Assembly (NCBI RefSeq): GCF_042652965.1
Contig: NZ_JBHSHL010000003.1
Span: forward strand, 186,001 to 250,000
Reading direction: 5' to 3'
Source of the DNA: Filifactor villosus
Lineage (GTDB): Bacteria; Bacillota; Clostridia; Peptostreptococcales; Filifactoraceae
Length of the DNA stretch: 64,000 bases
Shown here: positions 34,235 to 43,283 of the stretch, in pieces
Position numbering within the stretch: the stretch's first letter is position 1
How the letters are laid out: each line of letters starts with the position of its first letter
The notes under the pieces: generated by a model
Told to the model about the DNA's origin: nothing
Databases searched by the model: none
Seen by the model: only the letters and a program-made list of their open reading frames with translations
Translations under genes and position numbers: made by a program

Positions 34235-37200
34235 CTAGTGTTCCATATCGGTTTCGGTTTCCAGATATACTTCCTGTAGAGTGCTCCACTCTTTGTCCGT
34301 AGGTGTCCACAAACCTCGGTTCTTCGCTTCTGCAAGTCTGTTCAGAACTTGGATATAAGCCCAGCGATTGCTCTGCTGCATCCGTCTGCGAAGATGTTCC
34401 TCGAAGACGAACTGTTTTTGGAGATCGGAAAAGGTCTTTTCGTCTATAGAGTTTGTGGTCGAGGCAAAGCCGATGACGTTCTCGAAACGTTTTGCGATCT
34501 CCTGTACTCCGTGGTACTGATGGCGCATCATTCCTTCGATCCACTGAGGATTGAGAAGGCGGAGGCGGATCCCCCTTTGGAGGGCAGTCTTTATATCGCG
34601 GACGGCTATGCCTGCGCCTACAGTGTCGGCGACATACATATCCGCCTGTTCTCCACGGACATTCTCTATGGCCTTGGAGAGACCTCCGTAAAACTCATAG
34701 TAGTGATCCAAGTCCGTCAGTTCGTACTCCACATTGTTTCGGACCTGGGAGAGGAGTTCGACCCTCTTGTAAGAAGACAGGAGGCTGTTCCTTGCAGGGA
34801 AGGCTCTTTGGGAAGAGGAGTAGAGATAGGAGAGGTCGTCGGCAAAGAAGTCGCCCAGTTCCCTGCTGTCCTTCCAACTTCCCTCCTTGATTCTTCGGGT
34901 CAGGGAGGTACCGTACTCTCCTTCACCGGGGCCGAAGATCCTGCTTCGGGCGAGCTCTCTTGCGAGTTCGGATCTTAGACCGGCCTCCAGATTTTCGCGG
35001 TAACGACGCTCGGTATTTTTTGCAAAGAAACTGTCCTTCGGATCTTCTTTCAGCTCGTCCAACTTGCGAAAGAGCTCGTTCAAATTTTCCAAAAGATTGG
35101 GGAACATATCCCGGAAGAAACCGCAGATATGGATGACGACATCGATACGAGGGCGATCGAGCTCTTCAAGGGGGAGGAGCTCGAAACGGCTGTCAAATCG
35201 ATCCGAACCTTCCTTGAGTCTTGCTCCGAGGTAGTAGAGGATCTGACCGAGGGTCTCTCCCTGTGTCTTCGATGTTTCAAGTCCCCAGAGGATGACCGCC
35301 GTCGTCTCCGGATAGGCCCCGTGTCTGTCAAAGTAGGAGCGAAGGATGTTTTCGGCTATGGTCTTACCCCTCTCGAAAGCTGTCCTTGTAGGAACGTGCA
35401 GAGGGTTGAACTGGACAAGGTTTCGTCCCGAGGGAAGAAGATTGGGTTCTTTGAGGATATCGCCTGCGATTCCTACAGGAAGGTAGGATGAATTCAGAGC
35501 TTCGGTCAAGGAGTCCAGCTCGGTATTGTTCAGACAGTAATGGAGGAGGGTCTTTTTCTTCTCCTCATATCGGGTATCTTCCTTGCCGATGAACGAAAGT
35601 GCACGTTCGGCGAAGGATTCGGCTTCTTCCGGAGTGTAGGGTTTTCCGAGGATGTGAAGTCCGTCGGGGATCAGGGAGGTTTCATACTCGTAGAGTTCTT
35701 CTTCGATCTTATCGAGCATTGAAGAACGCAGGACCTCTCCCTCTTTGAGGAAGGAGAGAGACCTTGAGAGCTCTTCCATGTGGGTGAGCAGATCGTTGCA
35801 GCGTTCGGGTGCTATCTGTAGAGCTTCCCTGTACTCTGAGATCAGTCGTTTCAAGTCCGAGTAAGGACCGTAGAGTTCGCTTTCCCGAAAGACGGGAGGA
35901 AGGTAGCTGATGAGGCTCGCGTTGCTTCGTCTTTTGGCAATCATTGCTTCGGAGGGATTTCCCACATAGTAGTAATAAAAGTGGGGAAGGAGCCCGAGAA
36001 GTTTGTCCGGCCAACAATCGCCGGAGACGGCATTTTCTTTTCCGGGAAGAAATTCCAAGGTGCCGTGTGTTCCGATGTGTATCACCGCATCTGCCTGAAA
36101 CTCGTGCTCAAGCCACAGGTAGAAAGACTGATATTCTTTAGAGGGAGGAAGGTTGCGGTCGTGGATTTCCTCTTCTGTCTGATTCTGTTTTTTCACGGGT
36201 TGGATCCCGATAAATATGTTGCCGGAGCGAAATCCTCTGATCGGGACTCCTTCATAGGTATAGGGGCTTGGAGAGGAGCTTGCCCAAGCCGGATCGTTGC
36301 ACATCCCGTCCGAGGTAAAGAAGCGGCGGAGTTCTTCTTCCGAGAGCTCTTCGACCTGATAACCTTTTCTGTGCAAGTGTTTCAGAATGTTGGACAGGGA
36401 AGAGAAGGAATCCAGGAAGGAGGCGGAGAAGAGGCTGCCTTCTCCGGCGGGGTAATTGTAGCAGACGAGGGCGATCTTTTTATCGCAGTTGGCCTTCGTT
36501 CTCAAAGTGACAAAGCGATCCAATCGTTTGCAGAACGTCGAGATTCTCTCTTTGATCGGCTCGGTGATACTGATGTCAAGGCCCTCTTCCTCCGCGATCC
36601 GTTCTCGGCGCGAGAGACCTAAGGGATAGGTGTGGATCGCTCCGTCCAGTTCCGGCAGGAGGATGCTTATCAGAAACTCTCCGGAATCCAAAGCACTTCG
36701 TTCCTCCCATTCGGTGCGGTCCGCCCTCGTGACGATGAGGGGCTTGAAATAAGGAACGTTACAGTTCTCCAGGATATCGATCGCCTTCTGTGCATCCCCT
36801 CCCATCGGGCCTGCTCCGAGCCGAAAAGGCATGAGGTTGACGACGGCACACAGGGAAATCTCCTTATCACACAGGTAGGACCTCAGGTCATCGAGGTCAC
36901 AGTCTCGGCTTTGGGAGAAAGCAATGGGCAGGACGTTGTAGTTTTCCTCCAACTGGGTGAAGACCTCCCGCGTGACCGGGGAGAAGTCGTTGGGATAGCT
37001 GTGACCGTAGAACAAAAGGGCTACGGTCAGGGGTCTTGGTCGTGTAAAATGCTTCTTTCTATAAGAGGGCAGGGATTCGAAAACCTCGCCCGTAAGCGGA
37101 TGTTTGAGGTAGATCCCGTATTTGATACCGGAGGGCTTCTCCTTGGGGACCTGCCTCTGTCCGAGATATTCCCTCAAGATCAGGTGGATAAAGGAGCGAA

Positions 37201-37741
37201 TATCTTCCTCGGTGCCCTGTTGCCAGTAATCTGTCAGACGAAACGCATTTTTGATATCTTTGGCCATTCCGAAGGGAATGATGTTGCCCAGGATCATAGC
37301 AATCCTTCTCATTCGGTGCATGGTCTTAATCGCCCGCGAAGTGTCGTTTTGCCGACGCTGTTCTTCCTGTGGCAGGCGGATATCCTCTTTTTCGGGAGAA
37401 TTTCTTTTTTTCATCATGGACATGGAGAAGGCACCGAGTTTGGTATATTCTCTACAGAGATTACCGATGATTAGGCGATGTCCCCTGCACCTCTTCAAAC
37501 CTTCCTCGAAGACCTCCAACAGGACGGGTGAACTGCCCATAAGATCCATGACCACAAAGTCCGAGTCTTCGATGGAGGATATGATCTCCTCTTGCCGGGA
37601 TAGGAGGAAGGGGACGCAAGAGGGCGAGATGCGAAGGAGGTTCCAGACGATTTTTTGATTCAGGTCTCTTTCGAATTCATGTCGCAGGTTCGAAAGGTGG
37701 TAGAGGGCGGGTGAAGATACCGCGATTACCGTGATTTTCAT
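34235..37741 (-). CDS. cobN: CobN/ChlH-type metal chelatase large subunit
   Basis: The 1168-residue protein belongs to the CobN/magnesium chelatase H family, which inserts cobalt (CobN) or magnesium into a tetrapyrrole with the ChlI/ChlD ATPase. Family landmarks include D-A-V-I-H-I-G-T-H-G-T-L-E-F-L-P-G-K, V-I-L-W-G-L-E-T-S-K-T-Q-G-E-T, I-D-V-V-I-H-I-C-G-F-F-R-D and D-H-Y-Y-E-F-Y-G-G-L. Cobalt is the likeliest metal in such bacteria but other metals are possible. The ATG at 37741 is preferred to TTG 37747; AAAGGAGAG lies upstream. It is first in the operon with the ATPase. No cobalamin biosynthesis genes and no recognisable riboswitch are nearby. Confidence 0.9.
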   Translation of the reverse strand: MKITVIAVSSPALYHLSNLRHEFERDLNQKIVWNLLRISPSCVPFLLSRQEEIISSIEDSDFVVMDLMGSSPVLLEVFEEGLKRCRGHRLIIGNLCREYTKLGAFSMSMMKKRNSPEKEDIRLPQEEQRRQNDTSRAIKTMHRMRRIAMILGNIIPFGMAKDIKNAFRLTDYWQQGTEEDIRSFIHLILREYLGQRQVPKEKPSGIKYGIYLKHPLTGEVFESLPSYRKKHFTRPRPLTVALLFYGHSYPNDFSPVTREVFTQLEENYNVLPIAFSQSRDCDLDDLRSYLCDKEISLCAVVNLMPFRLGAGPMGGDAQKAIDILENCNVPYFKPLIVTRADRTEWEERSALDSGEFLISILLPELDGAIHTYPLGLSRRERIAEEEGLDISITEPIKERISTFCKRLDRFVTLRTKANCDKKIALVCYNYPAGEGSLFSASFLDSFSSLSNILKHLHRKGYQVEELSEEELRRFFTSDGMCNDPAWASSSPSPYTYEGVPIRGFRSGNIFIGIQPVKKQNQTEEEIHDRNLPPSKEYQSFYLWLEHEFQADAVIHIGTHGTLEFLPGKENAVSGDCWPDKLLGLLPHFYYYYVGNPSEAMIAKRRSNASLISYLPPVFRESELYGPYSDLKRLISEYREALQIAPERCNDLLTHMEELSRSLSFLKEGEVLRSSMLDKIEEELYEYETSLIPDGLHILGKPYTPEEAESFAERALSFIGKEDTRYEEKKKTLLHYCLNNTELDSLTEALNSSYLPVGIAGDILKEPNLLPSGRNLVQFNPLHVPTRTAFERGKTIAENILRSYFDRHGAYPETTAVILWGLETSKTQGETLGQILYYLGARLKEGSDRFDSRFELLPLEELDRPRIDVVIHICGFFRDMFPNLLENLNELFRKLDELKEDPKDSFFAKNTERRYRENLEAGLRSELARELARSRIFGPGEGEYGTSLTRRIKEGSWKDSRELGDFFADDLSYLYSSSQRAFPARNSLLSSYKRVELLSQVRNNVEYELTDLDHYYEFYGGLSKAIENVRGEQADMYVADTVGAGIAVRDIKTALQRGIRLRLLNPQWIEGMMRHQYHGVQEIAKRFENVIGFASTTNSIDEKTFSDLQKQFVFEEHLRRRMQQSNRWAYIQVLNRLAEAKNRGLWTPTDKEWSTLQEVYLETETDMEH

Positions 37742-37884
37742 AAGCAATACTCTCCTTTTACATACAGCGGTTCTTCTTGTATTTTAGCATAATTTTTTGA
37801 AATGAGTAAAAGTTTTGTATCGGAGGTGTCTCTTGTGCGATCGGATAAGAAAAGTTTCGTAAAAATATATGGCGGGATTCGAGT

Positions 37885-37956
37885 TTTGACAAGGTAAAAA
37901 AAACCAAATAATAAGCTTTTTAAAAACTTATTACAAAGTTTTGTTTACCTTGTCAA
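37885..37956. promoter_or_regulatory. long inverted repeat overlapping a promoter
   Basis: Perfect 13-bp arms TTGACAAGGTAAA and TTTACCTTGTCAA, 46 bp apart, with an inner TAATAAG / CTTATTA pair. The right arm overlaps the -35 region of the promoter below, so it suits an operator or DNA hairpin. Confidence 0.6.
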
Positions 37957-37973
37957 TTTTGTGGGGGTATAAT
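37944..37973 (+). promoter_or_regulatory. candidate promoter of the DUF1836 gene
   Basis: TTTACC, an 18-bp spacer, then a perfect TATAAT at 37968-37973. The transcript would carry a leader of about 125 bases with pairing GTCGAGC (37997) / GCTCGAC (38052) and an inner GGGG-ATTT-CCCC hairpin. I do not recognise a riboswitch class. Confidence 0.5.
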
Positions 37974-38103
37974 GAAGAGGAAGATTAAACATTAAGGTCG
38001 AGCAAATTCCGAGAAAGTACAAAGGGGGATTTCCCCGTGTCCGAGGTTAAGGCTCGACATCAAGTAGGAAGTCCATGTGGCGGCAAATAAGGAGGTATGG
38101 TAT

Positions 38104-38631
38104 TTGGAAGAGCGATTAAGACAGGAGATCGCCCTGTCTATCAAGGATTTCGGTCTGCCGAAGTATGAAGACATCCCCGATATCGGGATGTTTCTCGATC
38201 AGGTAACAAAGTATATATCGAAGTATATGGAGCCCTTGGAGAGTATCACGATTACGAGTTCCATGATCAGTAACTATGTGAAGATGGGTCTGATCGAGAG
38301 TCCGATCAAAAAACAATATTACACGGAGCAGATCGCCTGCCTGATCTTTATTACCCTTGCAAAATCGGTGCTCTCCCTCGAGGACATTAGGATCTGTATG
38401 GAGAACCAAAAGCAGATCTGCGATATGCGAATGTCCTATGAGTATTTCAGGGAGGAGTTCGAGAGGACCCTTTTTAGGGTCTTCGGTTTGGAAGATAGGT
38501 CGGAAAACGCCGGAAAAGAAGAGGCACAGGAGAAGATCATGCTCAGAAACACCGTGATAACGGTTGCCCACAAGGTGTATTTGGACAAGTGTTTTTCGCG
38601 TTTATGTAAGGAAAAGCAAGATCGGGACTGA
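38104..38631 (+). CDS. DUF1836 family (MerR-like HTH) protein
   Basis: The 175-residue protein has an N-terminal MerR-like helix-turn-helix (about residues 50-90, I-T-S-S-M-I-S-N-Y-V-K-M-G-L-I-E-S-P, then K-x-Y-Y-T-E-Q-I-A) followed by helices. This pattern is that of DUF1836, common in Bacillota and probably a transcription regulator. Start: AAGGAGG at 38088-38094 is 8 bases before TTG 38104; a GTG at 38077 lies upstream of that site and is rejected. The promoter carries a long inverted repeat, which may be its own operator. Confidence 0.8.
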   Translation: MEERLRQEIALSIKDFGLPKYEDIPDIGMFLDQVTKYISKYMEPLESITITSSMISNYVKMGLIESPIKKQYYTEQIACLIFITLAKSVLSLEDIRICMENQKQICDMRMSYEYFREEFERTLFRVFGLEDRSENAGKEEAQEKIMLRNTVITVAHKVYLDKCFSRLCKEKQDRD

Positions 38632-38863
38632 GGCGGAAGCGGATCGGTTTTAAGAGAAGGGAGCCCTTGCAGAAGAGGAAGGATAGGTTCTTTGCTTATA
38701 GGTCCGGACGCTTAAAGTTTCGGATTCTGATGTTTGGCAGGATATCTATCGTTTTCGCAGATGCTATTTCACACAATTGTTCATTTGAATTATGGATGTC
38801 GGGATTTGTGCTCCATAGGAGATGAAACGAAGCTGTACAGTCAAAAAGAGATGTAACAAAAGT

Positions 38864-39015
38864 TCTAAGGTGATACCGAATAATTTCGAAAAACCAGTCT
38901 AAAATAAATTCTGTACAAAGAGTGAAATTTTTAAAAGTATTGATATGACCGATTTTTGTGTTTTTTAGAATCGAAGAAAAATCGGAAGTTTGCCCTCGTG
39001 AGGGATTTTCCTAAC
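38864..39015 (-). repeat. family D repeat, inverted copy
   Basis: Aligns with the reverse complement of the copy at 4256 along its length: CTAAGGTGATACCG, AAATTTTTAAAAGTATTGAT, GAAGAAAAATCGG, GAAGTTTGCC and TTTTCCTAA. It lies upstream of the persulfide reductase gene. Confidence 0.6.
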
Positions 39016-39132
39016 GGATGATAGACTTAGACCGTTTGATTTCAACGGACATAATACGTCGGAACGGTTTGGACGAAAGAGAATATTTATATACAAAGTA
39101 CTTTGGATTCGAAGAGAAGAGGAGGAAAGAAG

Positions 39133-41640
39133 ATGAGTAAGACGCTTATTATAGGAGGAGTTGCGGGAGGAGCGACAGCAGCTGCAAGATTGAGAAGGTT
39201 GGATGAGAAGATGGAGATCATCCTCTTGGAGAGAGGGGACTATATCTCCTATGCCAACTGCGGACTACCGTATTATATCGGAGATGTGATTAAGGAGAGG
39301 GAGGCTCTTCTGCTCCAGACGCCCGAAGCGATGAAGAAAAAGTTCAACATCGATGTAAGAACGGGAAATGAGGCCGTCTCTATCGATAAAGAGAAAAACC
39401 GTGTTACGATCGCACGCAAGGACGGTTCGACCTATGAGGAGACCTACGACGATCTGATCCTGGCCACGGGATCTTCTCCGCTCAAGCCTCCCATTCCGGG
39501 GATAGACGGAGAAGGGATCTACACCCTTTGGACGATTCCCGATACCGATACCATCCGCAGGGTGGTCGACGAGAAAAAGCCCGAAACTGCCGCGGTAATC
39601 GGTGGGGGATTTATCGGACTTGAGATGGCGGAGAACCTTCATAAACGCGGGATTCATGTTTCGATCATCGAGGCTCAAAATCAGGTCATGGCGCCGATCG
39701 ACTTCGAGATGGCTCAGATCCTGCATGAGAACATGATCAACAACGGAGTGGATCTGAGGTTGGGAGATGGTGTCAAGGAGTTTCGACGGGTAGGGGATCG
39801 GACGGAGATTGCTTTGGCGAGCGGAGATCTCGTAAAGGCCGATATGGTCATCTTGTCCATCGGAGTAAGGCCCAACAGTTTGATCGCGAAGGAAGCGGGA
39901 TTGGAGCTCAACCAAAGAGGCGGAGTGAAGGTCGATAAGACGATGAGGACTTCTCATAAGAATATTTGGGCGGTTGGAGACATCATCGAGATCGAAAACT
40001 TTGTCAGCAAGCAACCCGGGATGATTCCTCTGGCAGGTCCGGCAAACAAACAGGGAAGGATCGTTGCAAACAATATTGTATCTTCAGGAAAGGGTGCTTC
40101 CGACCTGGAGGAATACGAAGGAACGATGGGAACCTCGATCGCCCAAGTCTTTGACTTCAGTGTGGGAGCCGTAGGACTGAACGAGAAGGCCCTAAAGATG
40201 GAAGGAAAGGAAAAAGATAAGGACTACTATGTCGCGACAATCACCCAAAAATCTCACGCGGGCTATTATCCTATGGCTACGCCGATGACGATAAAGATGA
40301 TCTTCGACAAGAGCGGAACCATATACGGGGCGCAGGCGGTCGGGCAGGATGGCGTAGACAAGAGGATCGATGTTCTCGCAACGGTGATTCGATTGAACGG
40401 AACGATTGAAGATCTCAAGAAATTGGAGCTTGCCTATGCTCCGCCCTACTCTTCGGCGAAGGATCCCGTCAATATGCTCGGTTTTGTCGCGGAAAACATT
40501 CTGCGTAAACTCGTAGTCTTCCGAAGCCCCGAGGAAGTCGAGAAGATGAAGGGAAGGGAGGACTTCCTTGTACTTGATATCATGGAAGATGTGGAGCGTT
40601 CGGTATGGGCGATGGAACCTTCCGTTCACATTCCGCTGGGAGAGTTGAGACAGAGGTTGCATGAACTTCCCAAGAACAAGGAGATCTGCACCTACTGTGC
40701 CGTGGGCGTGCGCTCCTACAATGCTGCGAGGATCCTGATGCAGAGCGGATTCGAAAAGGTAAGCGTGCTTGAGGCGGGAACAGGCTTTTACAAGTCGGCG
40801 ACTTTAGATGTGAAGAAGGAAAATCAAAAAAACATCGACAGGGCAGAAGGAGGCTCCGACAGAGGAACTGAGGATGTAAGTCGGAACACTGCTGATGTTA
40901 GAATCATCGATTGCTGCGGACTGCAATGCCCGGGACCGATCATGAAGGTCAACGAAACTCTGAATATGATGAAGAGCGGAGAAGTCATGAAGGTGTCTGC
41001 GACCGATATGGGCTTTGCCCGTGACGTCGAAAGCTGGTGCAAAAGAACGGGAAATACCTATCTCGGAGCGACCAAACAGGGTTTGGAGAACATCGTCACC
41101 ATCCAAAAGGGAGGGGAAGGAGAGGCGACCGGTGTCTGCAAGGTCGAGGAAAAGGTAGAGCAGAACCTTCCTCAAGGCAAGACGATGGTCGTCTTCAGCG
41201 GGGATCTGGATAAGATCATAGCCTCCTTTATCATCGCCAACGGAGCGGCGGCTATGGGACGTCCCGTGACCATGTTCTTTACCTTCTGGGGCTTGAATGC
41301 ACTTAGAAAGTCCTCGCCGGTCAGAACTCAAAAGAACCTTATCGAGAAGATGTTCGCTCTGATGATGCCCAGAGGGATCGGTAAACTTAAACTTTCCAAG
41401 ATGAATATGGGAGGAATAGGAACTAAGATGATGAGGGCGGTCATGAAGCAGAAAAATGTCGCGAGCTTGGAAGAATTGATGAAGAGTGCGATGAAAAATG
41501 GAGTCAAACTCGTTGCCTGCACGATGTCCATGGATGTTATGGGGATCAAGCAGGAGGAACTGATTGATGGAGTCGAACTTGCAGGAGTTGCGACCTACCT
41601 CGGAGATGCCGAGCAGTCGAATGTAAACCTGTTCATCTAA
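39133..41640 (+). CDS. CoA-disulfide reductase-like flavoprotein fused to rhodanese, TusA and DsrE-like domains
   Basis: The 835-residue protein is a multi-domain sulfur-transfer flavoprotein. Residues 1-450 form an FAD/NAD(P)H disulfide reductase of the CoADR/Nox type with active Cys43 in Y-A-N-C-G-L-P-Y. About 455-555 is a rhodanese domain with catalytic Cys522 in C-T-Y-C-A-V-G-V-R-S. About 590-660 is a TusA/SirA domain with C-G-L-Q-C-P-G-P (Cys599). About 680-835 is a DsrE/DsrF-like domain (V-V-F-S-G-D-L-D-K). Such fusions reduce or relay persulfide or polysulfide sulfur; the exact substrate is inferred. The start at 39133 follows GAGGAGGAAAG. A convergent Rrf2 gene lies downstream. Confidence 0.9.
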   Translation: MSKTLIIGGVAGGATAAARLRRLDEKMEIILLERGDYISYANCGLPYYIGDVIKEREALLLQTPEAMKKKFNIDVRTGNEAVSIDKEKNRVTIARKDGSTYEETYDDLILATGSSPLKPPIPGIDGEGIYTLWTIPDTDTIRRVVDEKKPETAAVIGGGFIGLEMAENLHKRGIHVSIIEAQNQVMAPIDFEMAQILHENMINNGVDLRLGDGVKEFRRVGDRTEIALASGDLVKADMVILSIGVRPNSLIAKEAGLELNQRGGVKVDKTMRTSHKNIWAVGDIIEIENFVSKQPGMIPLAGPANKQGRIVANNIVSSGKGASDLEEYEGTMGTSIAQVFDFSVGAVGLNEKALKMEGKEKDKDYYVATITQKSHAGYYPMATPMTIKMIFDKSGTIYGAQAVGQDGVDKRIDVLATVIRLNGTIEDLKKLELAYAPPYSSAKDPVNMLGFVAENILRKLVVFRSPEEVEKMKGREDFLVLDIMEDVERSVWAMEPSVHIPLGELRQRLHELPKNKEICTYCAVGVRSYNAARILMQSGFEKVSVLEAGTGFYKSATLDVKKENQKNIDRAEGGSDRGTEDVSRNTADVRIIDCCGLQCPGPIMKVNETLNMMKSGEVMKVSATDMGFARDVESWCKRTGNTYLGATKQGLENIVTIQKGGEGEATGVCKVEEKVEQNLPQGKTMVVFSGDLDKIIASFIIANGAAAMGRPVTMFFTFWGLNALRKSSPVRTQKNLIEKMFALMMPRGIGKLKLSKMNMGGIGTKMMRAVMKQKNVASLEELMKSAMKNGVKLVACTMSMDVMGIKQEELIDGVELAGVATYLGDAEQSNVNLFI

Positions 41641-41787
41641 AGCAATAGCACACAAATGTGAAATCTTGATTTTTCTGTGAGTATGCAAGAAATGAAGTTT
41701 TGTTAAATCAATACTTTCAAGGAATTCAACATTCATATCAAAGCGATTGTATGACATTTTTCTAAATTGTGTGGTGTTTTCTTAAGA
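41640..41787 (+). repeat. family D repeat, copy 3
   Basis: Shares TGAAGTTTTGTTAAATCAAT, TTTCAAGGAATTCAACATTC and the end GTGTGGTGTTTTCTTAAG with the copy at 4256. It begins at the stop codon of the persulfide reductase gene. Confidence 0.6.
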
Positions 41788-41896
41788 GAAATAGTACGGG
41801 TCCCGTAACACTATTATCTGTATGAATGGAGAGTTTGAGTGCGTTGAATTATAGGATCGCTCAAGTCATTTAGGCAAGGATAGATCCCGAACGGTT

Positions 41897-42012
41897 TAAT
41901 ACTATTCTTCGATAGAAGTATGGATATATCTATTTTTCGATGACGAAAAACTATGTTGTCTTTTATGGGTCACAGATTGTTTATATCCACTATTCAAAAG
42001 AATAGTAGTATA
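41897..42012 (+). repeat. family A repeat, copy 7
   Basis: Well-preserved copy (TACTATTCTTCGATAGAAGT to AAAGAATAGTAGTATA). Confidence 0.8.
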
Positions 42013-42029
42013 AATGTAGTGTAGCCAAT

Positions 42030-42067
42030 AGAAAATGAGGTTATCTTTAAAGATAACCTCATTTTCT
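42030..42067. terminator. 38-bp perfect palindrome, bidirectional terminator
   Basis: Nineteen bases (AGAAAATGAGGTTATCTTT) are followed at once by their exact reverse complement. It lies between the convergent persulfide reductase and Rrf2 genes. Confidence 0.75.
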
Positions 42068-42156
42068 GGTTTGGGGTAACTATAGAAGATAAAAGAAAAA
42101 GATAAGAACGATCTGCCCTCGACTAAGCATCCATACTTTGCCCGACTTCCTCCGTA

Positions 42157-42564
42157 TCAGATCGTACCGTCCAAGACATCCTGTAGGGAGGTGGATGCAA
42201 GCTTCTCTTCCAAAATGGCTTGTAGACCCTTGTAAAGCTGGTGGACCGCACACTGAGGAGATCTTCCGTTGTTGCAGTACAGGTCATCTTCCAGACATCG
42301 ATTGAGTTTGATGGTCCCCTCCATCAATGAGATAATCTCAAGAAGGCTGATATCCTTGGCTTCCTTCTTGATAGAAAAGCCTCCGGTAGCTCCTCTGAAT
42401 TGAGATACAAGACCGTGTCCGACCAACTTGCGCATAATTTTAAGTACATAACTGGGAGTTACATTTGTAGCTTCGGAAAGCTCCCGACTGGACACAATGT
42501 CACCTGTTTTTGCCAAATGGACCATAATACGAATTGCATAGTCTGTGGTAATATTTAGTTGCAC
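42157..42564 (-). CDS. Rrf2 family transcriptional regulator with three cysteines
   Basis: The 135-residue protein has an N-terminal winged helix (Q-L-N-I-T-T-D-Y-A-I-R-I-M-V-H-L-A, then S-S-R-E-L-S-E-A-T-N-V-T-P-S-Y-V-L-K-I-M-R-K-L) typical of Rrf2. Three cysteines (C90, C97 and C105 from the start used here) sit in the region that holds the Fe-S cluster or sensing thiols in IscR and relatives. I use GTG 42564, 8 bases after AAAGGAG; an upstream in-frame GTG at 42573 overlaps that site. It may control the sulfur-transfer gene that converges on it, by inference from position. Confidence 0.88.
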   Translation of the reverse strand: MQLNITTDYAIRIMVHLAKTGDIVSSRELSEATNVTPSYVLKIMRKLVGHGLVSQFRGATGGFSIKKEAKDISLLEIISLMEGTIKLNRCLEDDLYCNNGRSPQCAVHQLYKGLQAILEEKLASTSLQDVLDGTI

Positions 42565-42965
42565 GCACTTCACTCCTTTAATACAAAGATATTTCCGTGA
42601 GAGGTTTCATCAAGGCAACAGCCTCTCTTGCGAAAGAAATATGAAAACGCCTGTGCAAATTGAAAAACAAAACTCACAATAAGATTTTCTTCAGCCCAAC
42701 ATACAAGAACTGAAGACGAACAATGAAACACACATAGCCCCAAAGGACCTCATTGTTCGCAACGGACACCGGTTACTACGGTATGTATCGGTCTATTCCA
42801 AAAGTTGTAAGATGAGTATAACACTTTATATCCCATAAGTATAGATGGAAGAGGCGGACTTTACAAAAATACCATACTTATCGGAGTAGATAAGGTTAAT
42901 ATCCGAAAATGCTGCGAAAAAGTATTGAGCAAATGCTACGCAGGCATACAGCTCCATCTCGGTAT

Positions 42966-43082
42966 CCATACTATTATTTATTGGATCATTGATATCAAGG
43001 AGCTGTTCTGCGTAGAAGTTGTAACGGATTTTTGTAGTCGCAGAGCAGAGATGAGCACACTTCTATTGGAGGGACTATTTTC
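42966..43082 (-). repeat. family A repeat, inverted degenerate copy
   Basis: Reversed, it reads AATAGTCCCTCCAATAGAAG at the left end and ATTGATATCAATGATCC toward the right end, with ACTATTATTTATTGGATC as the plus-strand left edge. The gap 42600-43283 otherwise holds no gene. Confidence 0.5.
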
Positions 43083-43283
43083 CGATGAAACTGCCGGAGC
43101 AACATATAACCATCAAAAACAGCTTGTATGCTCACAGGTTTCAATCATATGAGAGGTCGATACAACAGGTAGTGGTGTAAACTGCGAAAATCCGTCAGGA
43201 TAACTTCTTTTGAGGCTGCTGTCATCTGTGAGAAGATAGTATGCGGTTGCATTGTGCAATGGTTTTCTGATAGGAAAGACGGC

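Noticed and set aside
37742..37884. Cobalamin riboswitch upstream of the CobN-like gene
   Set aside because: I looked for the B12-box and the long structured leader and found neither.
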